Assembly (NCBI GenBank): GCA_022565355.1
Contig: JAIUMU010000001.1
Location: 124,001 to 188,000 of the forward strand
Length of the DNA stretch: 64,000 nucleotides
Direction of reading: 5' to 3'
DNA from: Idiomarina sp.
Lineage (GTDB): Bacteria; Pseudomonadota; Gammaproteobacteria; Enterobacterales; Alteromonadaceae
In this document: in pieces, positions 25,367 to 33,816 of the stretch
How the letters are laid out: every line of letters begins with the position of its first letter
How positions within the stretch are numbered: position 1 is the first letter of the stretch
Made by a program: the position numbers and the translations under genes
Notes under the pieces: model-generated
The model's input: the letters and a program-made list of their open reading frames with translations, nothing else
Told to the model about the DNA's origin: nothing
Database searches by the model: none

Positions 25367-27820
25367 ATGCGTAAGGGCAGAAAAACACAAGCAAATACCC
25401 ACTCACTGGGTATGCCAGAATACCGGGCAACACGCCGCCAATCAGTAACAACGGCCATGCACAAAGGGTTCGTATTAACGCCTATTGCAAGCTTGCTGTG
25501 CGCTTTCGCGGTGCAAGCAAATACTGATGAGCCTAGTGATGCTGAAAGAGCGGCAGCGCCTATTGAGCGTATACAAATCATTGGTGAAACACGGAATGAA
25601 GCGCTTTCCCCACAAGGCGCGAAATTACGTGGTGTTTTTGGCTTGGATGAAGGCATTCTCGATATTGGCCGTTCAATTACGCCACTTAGTGAAGCCTTGT
25701 TACTGGATAGCCAGATTGTCGATTTAAATAGCCTCAGCCGATTGGTACCGAATACCCATGGCGCAGTTGGGTTTGGCTCAGCCTCGTTGCCAACGATTCG
25801 CGGCCAGCTTGGTGAAGTGTTCAGCAACGGCTTGCGGCGGCAAGGTGGCAACAATGGCTTTGGTATTCCTATGTCGTTTAACAGTGTAGAGCAGTTAGAT
25901 GTTGTAAAAGGGATGCCGCCAGTAATGCTAGGAACCACACAGCGCGTGGGCGGTTTTGTAAACATACAAAGTAAACGCCCAAGTTTAACGGAGAATTTCA
26001 GCCGTATCGATCTTTCGGCGAGCCGTTGGGATCGCTATGGAATGCAGGCAGATGTTGCTCGCGTAGTGCGTGAAGATGAGCTTGCAGTGCGCCTAAGTGT
26101 TGAATTGCGCGATGAGAATAGCTTTTACGATTACACCCACTTCAACAGTGAAAATATCTTTTTAGCTGCGCGCATGCGGCCATCGGATCAGGCAGAGTGG
26201 AACGTAAGCTGGGAGTATTTCGATGCTGATTTCACCGATAACGCTGGCTTGAATCGGCCTACTCAGGGGCTTATTGACCATGGATTGTATATTACCGGCC
26301 AAGGGCAACAGCCGAATGGCTCGTTTGTGCCAGGCGCTGGCGCAGTAGTTTCGCCCACGGGTGTTGTGAAAATACCGCGCTCGCAAGTGCTAACAGACCC
26401 GGACAATATTAGTACTGGCTCAACACACATTCTGCACTCTACGTTTAACTACGATGTTAGCGATGCGCTCACTGTAGTGAATCGTAGTTACGCTGAATAC
26501 TTGCAGCGCGAGAACATTGCCCAGAATAGCTTTGTGGAAATTATTGATGCGGCTAAAACAGTAGAAAACCGCATAGAGTTGCACTATCAACAAAGCGAAC
26601 GGGCAACGCTAATATCTGGCGCAAGTGTGCGTTACAACTCAGTGTTGGGGTACAGCCAGTTTACCACCGAAGCGGATAACCCGATTGATTTAACGGGTTC
26701 AATTGACGACCGCCGCATTCCGCTTACTCCGGAGCAGCAAGCGCGGTTTGTGCAGTTACGCCCTGGGTTGTATGTATCTCCGGGTGCTAATTACGATATC
26801 AATAACGATGGCAACCTTGATTTCAATACCTCAGACACCACCGATTCGCAAACATGGCAGTATGGTTTGTTTGCCCAATATCAGTTTCAAGCATCTGATA
26901 GATTGCGGCTAACCACAGGTGTGCGTGGCGATTGGTATGATGTTTCAGCCCGTGATCCATTGCCGCCTGAAGGGGTAGTTGCAGCACAAGATAGCTACAA
27001 TACCTTTCTTTCGGCGGGTGAAATTACGGCGTTGTATCAGGTAACTAATACCATGAATGCCTATGTAACCGCAGCCTATGCCGAATCTACTGCTAATAGT
27101 ATGGGAGGAGGTACAGTATTAGGTGCAAACAACGAAATTGATGCGTTGAATTTCGCCACAGAAAACGAGCTGTATGAAGTGGGCCTGAAATGGAACAGCC
27201 TTGATAGCAGTTGGTATGGCGATGTTGCTGCTTTTCAGCAAACGCGCAGTTTACGTAACCGTGATGGCTCGAATTCGGGGATAAAAACTCGCGGAGTGGA
27301 AGGGCAACTCTATTATATGGCCGATACTTGGCTGTGGAATATTGGTGCAGCTTATCTTGATGCCCGATTTGATAATTCAACGGCATTCCAAGGTACTCGG
27401 CAAGTGGCTGATGTATTCGATAACTCTCGCCCAGATTTGATTGAGGGTACCGGAGTAGGTTCTCCCAATTTCACTGCATTCCCAAATTCTACCGCCCGCA
27501 TTCAAGGCTTACCGCGGGTTTCGCTATCTAGCTCGCTGCGCTATGAGTTTAATGAACGGCTACGGTTTGGTGTTGATGGTTGGTATACCCAAGCGTATCC
27601 ATTGGATTATTTAGCTACAGTGTACATTCGTGACCAGTATGAATTGAATGCTATGGTGAGCTATCAGGTGAATGAAAACACCCAATTACGGTTAGATATA
27701 ATGAACCTAACCGATGAGAAGAATTGGAGCCCAGTATTTGAAGGGGGTTATTTTGGCGCTGATCTAGTGATGCCAAATTTACCGCGGCACATGAAATTAA
27801 CGCTTAGCCTGCGGTTTTAA
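25367..27820 (+). CDS. TonB-dependent outer-membrane receptor
   Basis: 817 residues. A long N-terminus precedes a signal-like stretch (FVLTPIASLLCAFAVQA, about residues 36-51); a shorter start at the Met at residue 31 (MHKGFVL) is possible. The plug domain follows (IERIQIIGE as a TonB-box-like segment; SVEQLDVVKGMPPVMLG). A 22-strand barrel with alternating aromatic residues ends in the C-terminal KLTLSLRF, terminal Phe as expected for outer-membrane insertion. The ligand is unknown: siderophore, carbohydrate or other. I see no clear Fur box upstream; a lone TATAAT at 25263-25268 may be a promoter -10. Confidence 0.9.
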   Translation: MRKGRKTQANTHSLGMPEYRATRRQSVTTAMHKGFVLTPIASLLCAFAVQANTDEPSDAERAAAPIERIQIIGETRNEALSPQGAKLRGVFGLDEGILDIGRSITPLSEALLLDSQIVDLNSLSRLVPNTHGAVGFGSASLPTIRGQLGEVFSNGLRRQGGNNGFGIPMSFNSVEQLDVVKGMPPVMLGTTQRVGGFVNIQSKRPSLTENFSRIDLSASRWDRYGMQADVARVVREDELAVRLSVELRDENSFYDYTHFNSENIFLAARMRPSDQAEWNVSWEYFDADFTDNAGLNRPTQGLIDHGLYITGQGQQPNGSFVPGAGAVVSPTGVVKIPRSQVLTDPDNISTGSTHILHSTFNYDVSDALTVVNRSYAEYLQRENIAQNSFVEIIDAAKTVENRIELHYQQSERATLISGASVRYNSVLGYSQFTTEADNPIDLTGSIDDRRIPLTPEQQARFVQLRPGLYVSPGANYDINNDGNLDFNTSDTTDSQTWQYGLFAQYQFQASDRLRLTTGVRGDWYDVSARDPLPPEGVVAAQDSYNTFLSAGEITALYQVTNTMNAYVTAAYAESTANSMGGGTVLGANNEIDALNFATENELYEVGLKWNSLDSSWYGDVAAFQQTRSLRNRDGSNSGIKTRGVEGQLYYMADTWLWNIGAAYLDARFDNSTAFQGTRQVADVFDNSRPDLIEGTGVGSPNFTAFPNSTARIQGLPRVSLSSSLRYEFNERLRFGVDGWYTQAYPLDYLATVYIRDQYELNAMVSYQVNENTQLRLDIMNLTDEKNWSPVFEGGYFGADLVMPNLPRHMKLTLSLRF

Positions 27821-27833
27821 GATTAAGCACTAG

Positions 27834-27864
27834 AAAGCCGATATATTTAACGATGATCGGCTTT
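27834..27864 (+). terminator. hairpin after the TonB receptor gene
   Basis: AAAGCCGAT (27834-27842) pairs perfectly with ATCGGCTTT (27856-27864), 9 bp with a 13-nt loop. The T-run is short, so termination may be weak. Confidence 0.4.
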
Positions 27865-27917
27865 ATGCCATACCACGAGTGAGTAGGTTAGCGTGAAGAA
27901 CACCTGAAGGGGATAGC

Positions 27918-30038
27918 ATGCAGTTTTCGAAAATTATTTTAATTCTTACTGTGGCCAGTTTATTGATACTGGCTTACGTGTTTGATGTGCAAAGTTACTT
28001 AAATTTGGAAACGCTGCGCGCAAACTACGCCGAGTTGGTGGCATGGAAAGATAACAATTTAATTATTGCAGTAACAGCCGCAATGGTGATTTATATTCTG
28101 GTTACCGCCTTATCAATTCCAGGCGCTGCGGTTATGACCCTGGCTGTTGGCGCGATTTTTGGTTTCTGGCACGGCCTCGTTATTGCTTCATTTGCATCTA
28201 CCATTGGCGCTACCTTAGCATTTTTGGCAGCGCGATTTTTATTGCGGGATTGGGTGCAAAGTAAGTTTAGTAATCGATTTACACAAATTGATGAGCGCTT
28301 CGCAAAAGATGGTGCGTTTTATCTTCTTTCGTTGCGCTTAGTGCCGTTATTTCCGTTTTTCATGATCAACTTACTTATGGGCTTAACGCGCATTCGTACC
28401 TTCACCTACTTTTGGGTGAGCCAGCTGGGGATGTTGGCGGGCACCGCGGTGTTCGTGAACGCAGGTACCCAACTGGCCACAATTCAAAGCCTTGGCGATG
28501 TATTTTCGTTCCAACTGGTGTTGTCATTTACCTTGCTGGGTATTTTCCCGCTGATTGCCAAAGTGATTGTGAATGTGCTGCAGCGTAGAAAACGGCTAAA
28601 AAACTGGCAAAAACCGAAAGTGTTTGATCGTAATTTAATTGTGATTGGTGGGGGTTCTGCTGGCCTTGTTTCGGCGTATATCGCTGCAACAGTGAAGGCC
28701 AAAGTAACCCTGATTGAACAGCATAAGATGGGCGGTGATTGTTTGAATACCGGCTGTGTACCATCGAAAACCTTGATCAATATCGCCCGCAAGCATGCCG
28801 CGCTAAACAAGGCAAATGGCACTTCTCAGCCGATACAACTGAGCAGTGCAATGGCCAAAGTAGAGCAGGTGATTAAAGATATTGAGCCGCATGATTCAGT
28901 GGAGCGCTATACGAACTTGGGCGTTGAGGTGTTGCAAGGACATGCCACTATTACATCGCCCTGGCAGGTAGAGATTACTACGAATGCTGGCACCCAAACG
29001 CTTACTGCCCGCAGCATTATTGTGGCTACAGGTGCGAAGCCTTTTGTGCCGCCTATCCCTGGTTTAAGTGATATTCCGTATCGCACCAGCGATAGTGTGT
29101 GGGAGCTAGAACAGTTGCCGCCACGATTGCTGGTGTTGGGCGGTGGCCCCATTGGTTGTGAACTGGCCGCGGCCTTTGCCAACCTTGGTAGTAAGGTTAC
29201 TGTGCTGGAAGCAGAACAACGTTTGTTAAGTAAAGAAGATGAAGATGCTGCGGAAATGGTTACTGATTCCATGCAACAGCAGGGCGTACAGATTGTAACT
29301 GGCAAGAAAGCCGTTCGTTTTGCCCAGGAAGGCGGAGAAAGCTTGGTGTATGTTGAGGGTGAAGAGCAGCCACTGCGCACAGATTGTGTGTTGGTAGCCG
29401 TTGGTAGAGCTGCGAATTTAAGTGGTTTTGGTTTGGATGAATTGGGAGTGGAAACAGAGCGTACCTTGCCGGTGAATGCGCTAATGCAAACGGAGATCCC
29501 TTCAATTTATGCTGCGGGTGATGTAGCCGGGCCATATCAGTTTACTCATGTGGCCGCACATCAAGCTTGGTACGCCAGTGTGAATGCATTGTTTGCGCCA
29601 TTGAAGAGCTTTGCTGCAGATTATCGGGTAATACCGCGCGCTACTTTCACTGATCCGGAAGTTGCTGCGGTAGGTTTAAATGAGCTTGAGGCAAAAGCAC
29701 AGCATATAGATTACGAAGTAACTCGCTATGATATGAGCGATTTAGATCGCGCCATAGCGGATGATGTGGCCTATGGCTTCGTTAAAGTACTCACGAAACC
29801 TGGGAAAGATGAAATTCTTGGAGTAACCATTGTTGGAGCGCGTGCTTCGGAGCAAATTAGCGAGTTTGTGTTAGCGATGAAGTATAAATTGGGTTTGAAT
29901 AAAATTTTGGGCACCATTCATATTTACCCAACCATGAGCGAAGCGAATAAATATGTAGCCGGCGAATGGCGCAAAGCACACAAGCCAGAGCGCGCTTTGG
30001 CGTGGTTAGAGAAGTTTCATGCGTGGCGAAGAGGCTAG
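27918..30038 (+). CDS. VTT-domain (TVP38/DedA-like) membrane protein fused to a flavin disulfide oxidoreductase
   Basis: 706 residues in two parts. Residues 1-230 hold several membrane helices with the VTT/TVP38 signature (LSIPGAAVMTLAVGAIFGFW; LRLVPLFPFFMINLLMGLTRI). Residues 235-706 are a pyridine-nucleotide-disulfide oxidoreductase: FAD motif VIGGGSAGLVSAYIAA, redox pair Cys275/Cys280 in GGDCLNTGCVPSKT, NAD(P) motif VLGGGPIGCELAAAF, and AAGDVAGPYQFTHVAAHQA. The C-terminal dimer motif reads HIYPTMSEAN, with Tyr where dihydrolipoamide dehydrogenases have the active-site His of HPT. In E. coli separate VTT genes (ydjX, ydjZ) lie beside ynjABCD, so the fusion probably belongs with the following transporter. 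Substrate unknown. Confidence 0.88.
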   Translation: MQFSKIILILTVASLLILAYVFDVQSYLNLETLRANYAELVAWKDNNLIIAVTAAMVIYILVTALSIPGAAVMTLAVGAIFGFWHGLVIASFASTIGATLAFLAARFLLRDWVQSKFSNRFTQIDERFAKDGAFYLLSLRLVPLFPFFMINLLMGLTRIRTFTYFWVSQLGMLAGTAVFVNAGTQLATIQSLGDVFSFQLVLSFTLLGIFPLIAKVIVNVLQRRKRLKNWQKPKVFDRNLIVIGGGSAGLVSAYIAATVKAKVTLIEQHKMGGDCLNTGCVPSKTLINIARKHAALNKANGTSQPIQLSSAMAKVEQVIKDIEPHDSVERYTNLGVEVLQGHATITSPWQVEITTNAGTQTLTARSIIVATGAKPFVPPIPGLSDIPYRTSDSVWELEQLPPRLLVLGGGPIGCELAAAFANLGSKVTVLEAEQRLLSKEDEDAAEMVTDSMQQQGVQIVTGKKAVRFAQEGGESLVYVEGEEQPLRTDCVLVAVGRAANLSGFGLDELGVETERTLPVNALMQTEIPSIYAAGDVAGPYQFTHVAAHQAWYASVNALFAPLKSFAADYRVIPRATFTDPEVAAVGLNELEAKAQHIDYEVTRYDMSDLDRAIADDVAYGFVKVLTKPGKDEILGVTIVGARASEQISEFVLAMKYKLGLNKILGTIHIYPTMSEANKYVAGEWRKAHKPERALAWLEKFHAWRRG

Positions 30039-30039
30039 A

Positions 30040-31398
30040 ATGCGGGTGTTTCAGTATGTTTTAGTGTTGGTAACGTTGTTTACTTTCTCTACCAGTGCCG
30101 CGGTTAGTGGTTCGGCAGAGAAGGATAAGGTACCGCAAAACTGGCAAGACATTACCGCCGAGGCGCGCGGGCAAACTGTGTATTTTCATGGCTGGGGTGG
30201 CTCAGCGGAAGCCAACCGATATATGCGCTGGGCTGCTACGCAGCTACAGGAAAAGTATGGGGTGCGTTTACGCCATGTGCGTGTTGCTGATATTCGTGAA
30301 TCGGTGAATTTATTATTGAATGAGCAAGCAAGCCAAGGTGATGATTACCGTAGCGCCATTGATTTGATTTGGATTAATGGTAAGAATTTCCATGCGTTAA
30401 AAGAAGCGGGTTTATTAACTGCCGATTTATCCACGCAAATTCCGAACAGTGCATTACTAAACCCGGAACATTTATATGAGTTAGATTTTGGGGTGCCCAC
30501 CCAAGATTTGGAATTACCTTGGGGAGTGGCACAGTTTTACCTGATGCTATCAGAGCGTGCTCAAGCATCATTGCTTGCAGCTAGGGAGAACGATCCCCAG
30601 GTTCATCAGGCTCAGATATCGGCTGAGCAGTTGCTGGCGTTTGCAAAAGCCAATCCCGGCCGCGTTAGCTACCCAAAACCGCCAGAGTTTCATGGCACCA
30701 CGTTCCTTAAGCAGGTGTTACTTGCGCTTAACAGCCCTGAGCGTACGGCAAACAGCCCTGAGCCCTCGGTAAACAGCCCTGAGCTCTCCAGAAACAGCCC
30801 TGAGCGCTCGGTAAACAGCCCTGAGCGCTCCGGAGAAAACCCTGAGCAAGAGTACATCAGGGTAGAGCACCTGTACGAAGAATATCATGCCGAGCGCCAC
30901 GCACCGATATTGGCGGCACTGTTTAGTTACCTTGATCAACTCCATCCACACATGTGGCGTGAAGGACGCGCATTCCCCAACAGTGCAGCAGAGCAAATGC
31001 GGATGTTTGCCGATGGCCAATTGGATATCGCGGTTAGCTTTAATCCTGGAGCCTTACCCAGTGGTATTCAACGGGGCACCATAGCAGCAGTTACCATGCC
31101 GGCAAGCTTAGGAGCAGAGGCGATTACTAATAGCCATTACCTTGCTATTCCCAAGCACAGTAAACAACAAGCCGGCGCATTGGTAGCACTTAACTTTCTA
31201 CTTTCAGAAGCAGCGCAACGGCACAAAGCAAACCTAGATGTGTGGGGCGACCCAGCTGCTATTGTGTTGCCCTATTTATCGGTAAAGAATTTATCGGTAG
31301 AGAATTCCCCCATAGAGCTGATATTTCCTGCTGCGCAAGAACCACATGTGAGTTGGAATGCTGTGTTGGAGCAGGCGTGGCGTGAGCGCTATGAATAA
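30040..31398 (+). CDS. ynjB: ABC transporter substrate-binding protein, YnjB family, with inserted heptad repeats
   Basis: 452 residues from the ATG at 30040, just after the preceding stop (30036-30038) and 5 nt after GAGG; an earlier in-frame ATG at 30019 would overlap that gene. A Sec signal peptide (VFQYVLVLVTLFTFSTSAAVS) precedes a periplasmic binding fold with VYFHGWGGSAEANRYMRW, IDLIWINGKNFHALKEAGLL and LPWGVAQFYLM, as in E. coli YnjB. Residues 231-272 are an insertion of six heptads (NSPERTA type) in a surface region. A second small duplication, LSVKN/LSVEN (31276-31305), lies near the C-terminus. Probable importer component of unknown substrate, working with YnjC and YnjD. Confidence 0.9.
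   Translation: MRVFQYVLVLVTLFTFSTSAAVSGSAEKDKVPQNWQDITAEARGQTVYFHGWGGSAEANRYMRWAATQLQEKYGVRLRHVRVADIRESVNLLLNEQASQGDDYRSAIDLIWINGKNFHALKEAGLLTADLSTQIPNSALLNPEHLYELDFGVPTQDLELPWGVAQFYLMLSERAQASLLAARENDPQVHQAQISAEQLLAFAKANPGRVSYPKPPEFHGTTFLKQVLLALNSPERTANSPEPSVNSPELSRNSPERSVNSPERSGENPEQEYIRVEHLYEEYHAERHAPILAALFSYLDQLHPHMWREGRAFPNSAAEQMRMFADGQLDIAVSFNPGALPSGIQRGTIAAVTMPASLGAEAITNSHYLAIPKHSKQQAGALVALNFLLSEAAQRHKANLDVWGDPAAIVLPYLSVKNLSVENSPIELIFPAAQEPHVSWNAVLEQAWRERYE
30730..30855 (+). repeat. 21-bp minisatellite inside ynjB (heptapeptide NSPERSV)
   Basis: Six tandem 21-bp units: 30730, 30751, 30772, 30793, 30814 and a diverged one at 30835. Peptides are NSPERTA, NSPEPSV, NSPELSR, NSPERSV, NSPERSG, ENPEQEY. 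The first 12 nt AACAGCCCTGAG are invariant in the first five units. The unit contains the palindrome GAGCGCTC in two copies. The DNA matches the array at 21671-21775 in the same coding frame. Confidence 0.92.
31276..31305 (+). repeat. 15-bp direct duplication in ynjB
   Basis: Two adjacent 15-bp units encoding LSVKN and LSVEN, differing at one base. Being a multiple of three, the duplication keeps the reading frame. Confidence 0.8.
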
Positions 31399-31495
31399 AA
31401 CACTATGAGTGTACTGCTATGAGTGCGCTGCGATGAGTACACCCCTATGAGTGAACTACTATGCGTACAACGCGATGAGTAAACTACTTGGATGA
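31391..31495 (+). repeat. 14-bp tandem array forming a chain of ATGA-overlapping micro-ORFs between ynjB and ynjC
   Basis: Units start at 31391, 31405, 31419, 31433, 31447, 31461 and 31475 (the last is 17 bp); ynjC at 31492 begins with the same motif. All eight begin ATG. The ORFs are MNKTL (31391-31408), MSVLL (31405-31422), MSALR (31419-31436), MSTPL (31433-31450), MSELLCVQRDE (31447-31482), MRTTR (31461-31478) and MSKLLG (31475-31495). Each TGA overlaps the next ATG except that unit 5 starts ATGC, so unit 4 runs on and stops beside the unit 6 start instead. The first ATG overlaps the ynjB TAA (31396-31398), and the last TGA overlaps the ynjC ATG. No ordinary Shine-Dalgarno precedes ynjC. 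Confidence 0.85.
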
Positions 31496-33186
31496 ACAAA
31501 CTACTTGAGTGGCCGAAAATATCGATAGCACTGCTGGCGTTGCCGGCAGTGCTATTAATCGGGCTGCCGTTAGTGGCTGCGGTGTGGTTAATTATTACGA
31601 TACTCACCCAGAATGGCAGCCAAGATTGGCTCTTATTTCTGAGTGTTGGTTCGGTGCTTACCGGTTTAGTTTACAGTATTGCTTTGGCGATCATTCCTAC
31701 ATTGCTGGCGCTGTATAGCGCATTTTGGTTGCTTGCTAGAATGACCAAGCCACCCGCGTGGATGGCAGCGTTGTTAGCCATTCCCCATGTTGCTTTTGCA
31801 ATAGGATTAAGCCTGTTATTGCTGCCTGGCGGTTGGATTAGCCGAGTATGGTTAGGGTTAGATTTGCAACTGCAAATACCTTTGCTAACGCCATTTTTGA
31901 GCGCTATTTTCACTGATAAAAGCCTACCATTTTTACTTGTTACCTTGTGGCTAAAAGAGCTACCGTTTTTATTGTTAATGGCGCTGATCGTAATGCAACA
32001 GTTGCCGGTGCGAGAGTGGCAACAGGTAGGAGCCAGTTTTGGGTATCGAGCCCCACAAACATTTTGGCGCATTATCGTTCCCCAGCTTGTGCGTAGGCTA
32101 CGGTTGCCAATTATGGTGGTGGCTATTTACGGGTTAGCGGTGGTAGATGTTGCCTTAGTGGCGGGCCCAAATTTACCAAGCCCACTCGCCGTGCAAGTAT
32201 TGCAATGGTATCAACAGCCTGGAAGTGAGTTATTTGCCGCGCTTGGCAGTGTAGTATTGCTTGTTGCTAGTGCGCTGGTGTTACTGCTGTTTCGCGGGCA
32301 TGAGTGGTTACACGGCCAATGCGCACGGCTCGCAGTTACTCGCGGTGTGAACATTGCTGGCCAAGCAACCTTACCAAGCTTTGTGCAGGGGCCAGGCATT
32401 GCGCGTTTACGGAAGTTCTTGGCGCAGTTGCCGTTTGCAGCGTTTTTAGTGGTGCAGATTGCTACCGTAATCGCGTTGCTGTTATGGTCTTTCACTGCAG
32501 CTTGGCCGAATACGGCATTGCTTCCTACTAGCTACAGTGTTGCGAACTGGCAATGGGAATGGCAGCCTTTACAAGAAGTGTTATGGAACTCATTGTGGAT
32601 TGGGGTGGTGGTAGCTTCTTTAGCTACGGTATTGGTACTACTAATGCTTGAGTGGGAATACCAACGCGGCAAGCGAATTGCAGATGCTTATATGTTGTTG
32701 CCTCTGTTAGTACCGCAATTACCCTTGGTAATGGCTTGGCATATGCATGTTGCACCCTTTACGCTAGCAGCACCTGCGTTTTGGCTGGTGTGGGCGCATA
32801 CGGTGTTTGCCGCCGCATATATTTGGCTTACGTTAGCTGCAAGTTATCGTAATTTTCCTAATATGTGGCTTACTCAAGCAGCTACGCTCGGCTACTCAGC
32901 GCCACAACGTTGGTTTAAGGTGCGTTTGCGCATGTTAGCTGCCCCGATTGTGTTGGCGTGGTCGGTGGGTTTTTCGGTGAGTATTTTGCAGTACTTGCCC
33001 ACGTTGATTTTTGGCGCAGGGCGTATTCTTACCGTAACTACTGAAGCTACGGCCTATGGTAGCGGTTTTGAACGTTCGCTAGCGGCGATCTATGGCCTAG
33101 CACAGATCGCTTGGCCGTTAATCATGTTTGTAGTGGCGGCAATATTAGCGAATAAATATCGCGTTCATACAATACGAGGTGCATAA
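31492..33186 (+). CDS. ynjC: ABC transporter permease, YnjC family (two fused permease domains)
   Basis: 564 residues, strongly hydrophobic, about 12 membrane helices in two homologous halves, as in E. coli YnjC. Each half has the permease coupling (EAA-like) loop: VGASFGYRAPQTFWRIIVPQL (first half) and AATLGYSAPQRWFKVRLRML (second half). The ATG overlaps the last micro-ORF stop and its first codons (MNKLLEW) copy the array unit, so the array arose from, or gave rise to, this N-terminus. It ends directly against ynjD. Confidence 0.92.
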   Translation: MNKLLEWPKISIALLALPAVLLIGLPLVAAVWLIITILTQNGSQDWLLFLSVGSVLTGLVYSIALAIIPTLLALYSAFWLLARMTKPPAWMAALLAIPHVAFAIGLSLLLLPGGWISRVWLGLDLQLQIPLLTPFLSAIFTDKSLPFLLVTLWLKELPFLLLMALIVMQQLPVREWQQVGASFGYRAPQTFWRIIVPQLVRRLRLPIMVVAIYGLAVVDVALVAGPNLPSPLAVQVLQWYQQPGSELFAALGSVVLLVASALVLLLFRGHEWLHGQCARLAVTRGVNIAGQATLPSFVQGPGIARLRKFLAQLPFAAFLVVQIATVIALLLWSFTAAWPNTALLPTSYSVANWQWEWQPLQEVLWNSLWIGVVVASLATVLVLLMLEWEYQRGKRIADAYMLLPLLVPQLPLVMAWHMHVAPFTLAAPAFWLVWAHTVFAAAYIWLTLAASYRNFPNMWLTQAATLGYSAPQRWFKVRLRMLAAPIVLAWSVGFSVSILQYLPTLIFGAGRILTVTTEATAYGSGFERSLAAIYGLAQIAWPLIMFVVAAILANKYRVHTIRGA

Positions 33187-33816
33187 GTGCTGCAGTTGAA
33201 CAATGTTGTGATAACCCTGAAAGGTGCGAAGCAGCCCATGCTTGAGGTGCCGCAATTAAGCATTGCGGCAGGCGAAATTGTGGTGCTGATGGGGGCAAGT
33301 GGAAGTGGTAAAAGCACTTTATTGAACTGGTTAATTGGCGCGCCATTACCAAATTTTCAGTGTACTGGTGAGGTGCTGTTGCATGGTGCGCCTATTCAGC
33401 AACTACCTATGGAACAACGCCATATTGGCATTCGCTTGCAACAACCGTGGTTATTTCCCCATTTAACCGTACTCGAGAACTTACTGTTTGCATTGCCGCG
33501 TGATTTTGGGAGCCGGCATCAGCGAGTACAACATGCAGAACACTTGTTAACCGCGTTTAATTTGTTCGCTGTACAAAAACAACTACCCGATACGCTCAGT
33601 GGTGGCCAAGCGGCTCGTGTATCATTGGCACGTGCGTTGATTAATAATCCGCAAGCGATGTTATTAGATGAACCTTTCTCCGCTTTAGATAAAGCGACAC
33701 GAGAACAAATTAAGACATTTACCTTCAATCACTTAATGCAGGCGCAACTACCTTGCTTATTGGTAACCCATGATAGCGGTGATTGCCCAACAGGAGCGCG
33801 TGTTATTCATGTTTGA
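33187..33816 (+). CDS. ynjD: ABC transporter ATP-binding protein, YnjD family
   Basis: 209 residues from GTG 33187, contiguous with the ynjC stop. Walker A is GASGSGKST, the Q-loop lies in RLQQPWLFPHLTVLENLL, the signature is LSGGQAARVSLARAL, Walker B is AMLLDEPFSALD and the switch His is in LLVTHDSGD. It is a minimal nucleotide-binding domain without a regulatory extension. It energises the YnjC permease. Confidence 0.94.
   Translation: MLQLNNVVITLKGAKQPMLEVPQLSIAAGEIVVLMGASGSGKSTLLNWLIGAPLPNFQCTGEVLLHGAPIQQLPMEQRHIGIRLQQPWLFPHLTVLENLLFALPRDFGSRHQRVQHAEHLLTAFNLFAVQKQLPDTLSGGQAARVSLARALINNPQAMLLDEPFSALDKATREQIKTFTFNHLMQAQLPCLLVTHDSGDCPTGARVIHV

Noticed and set aside
30019-30039. Earlier ATG for ynjB
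   Set aside because: It lies inside the end of the flavin reductase gene and precedes the GAGG that fits the ATG at 30040, which leads straight into a signal peptide.
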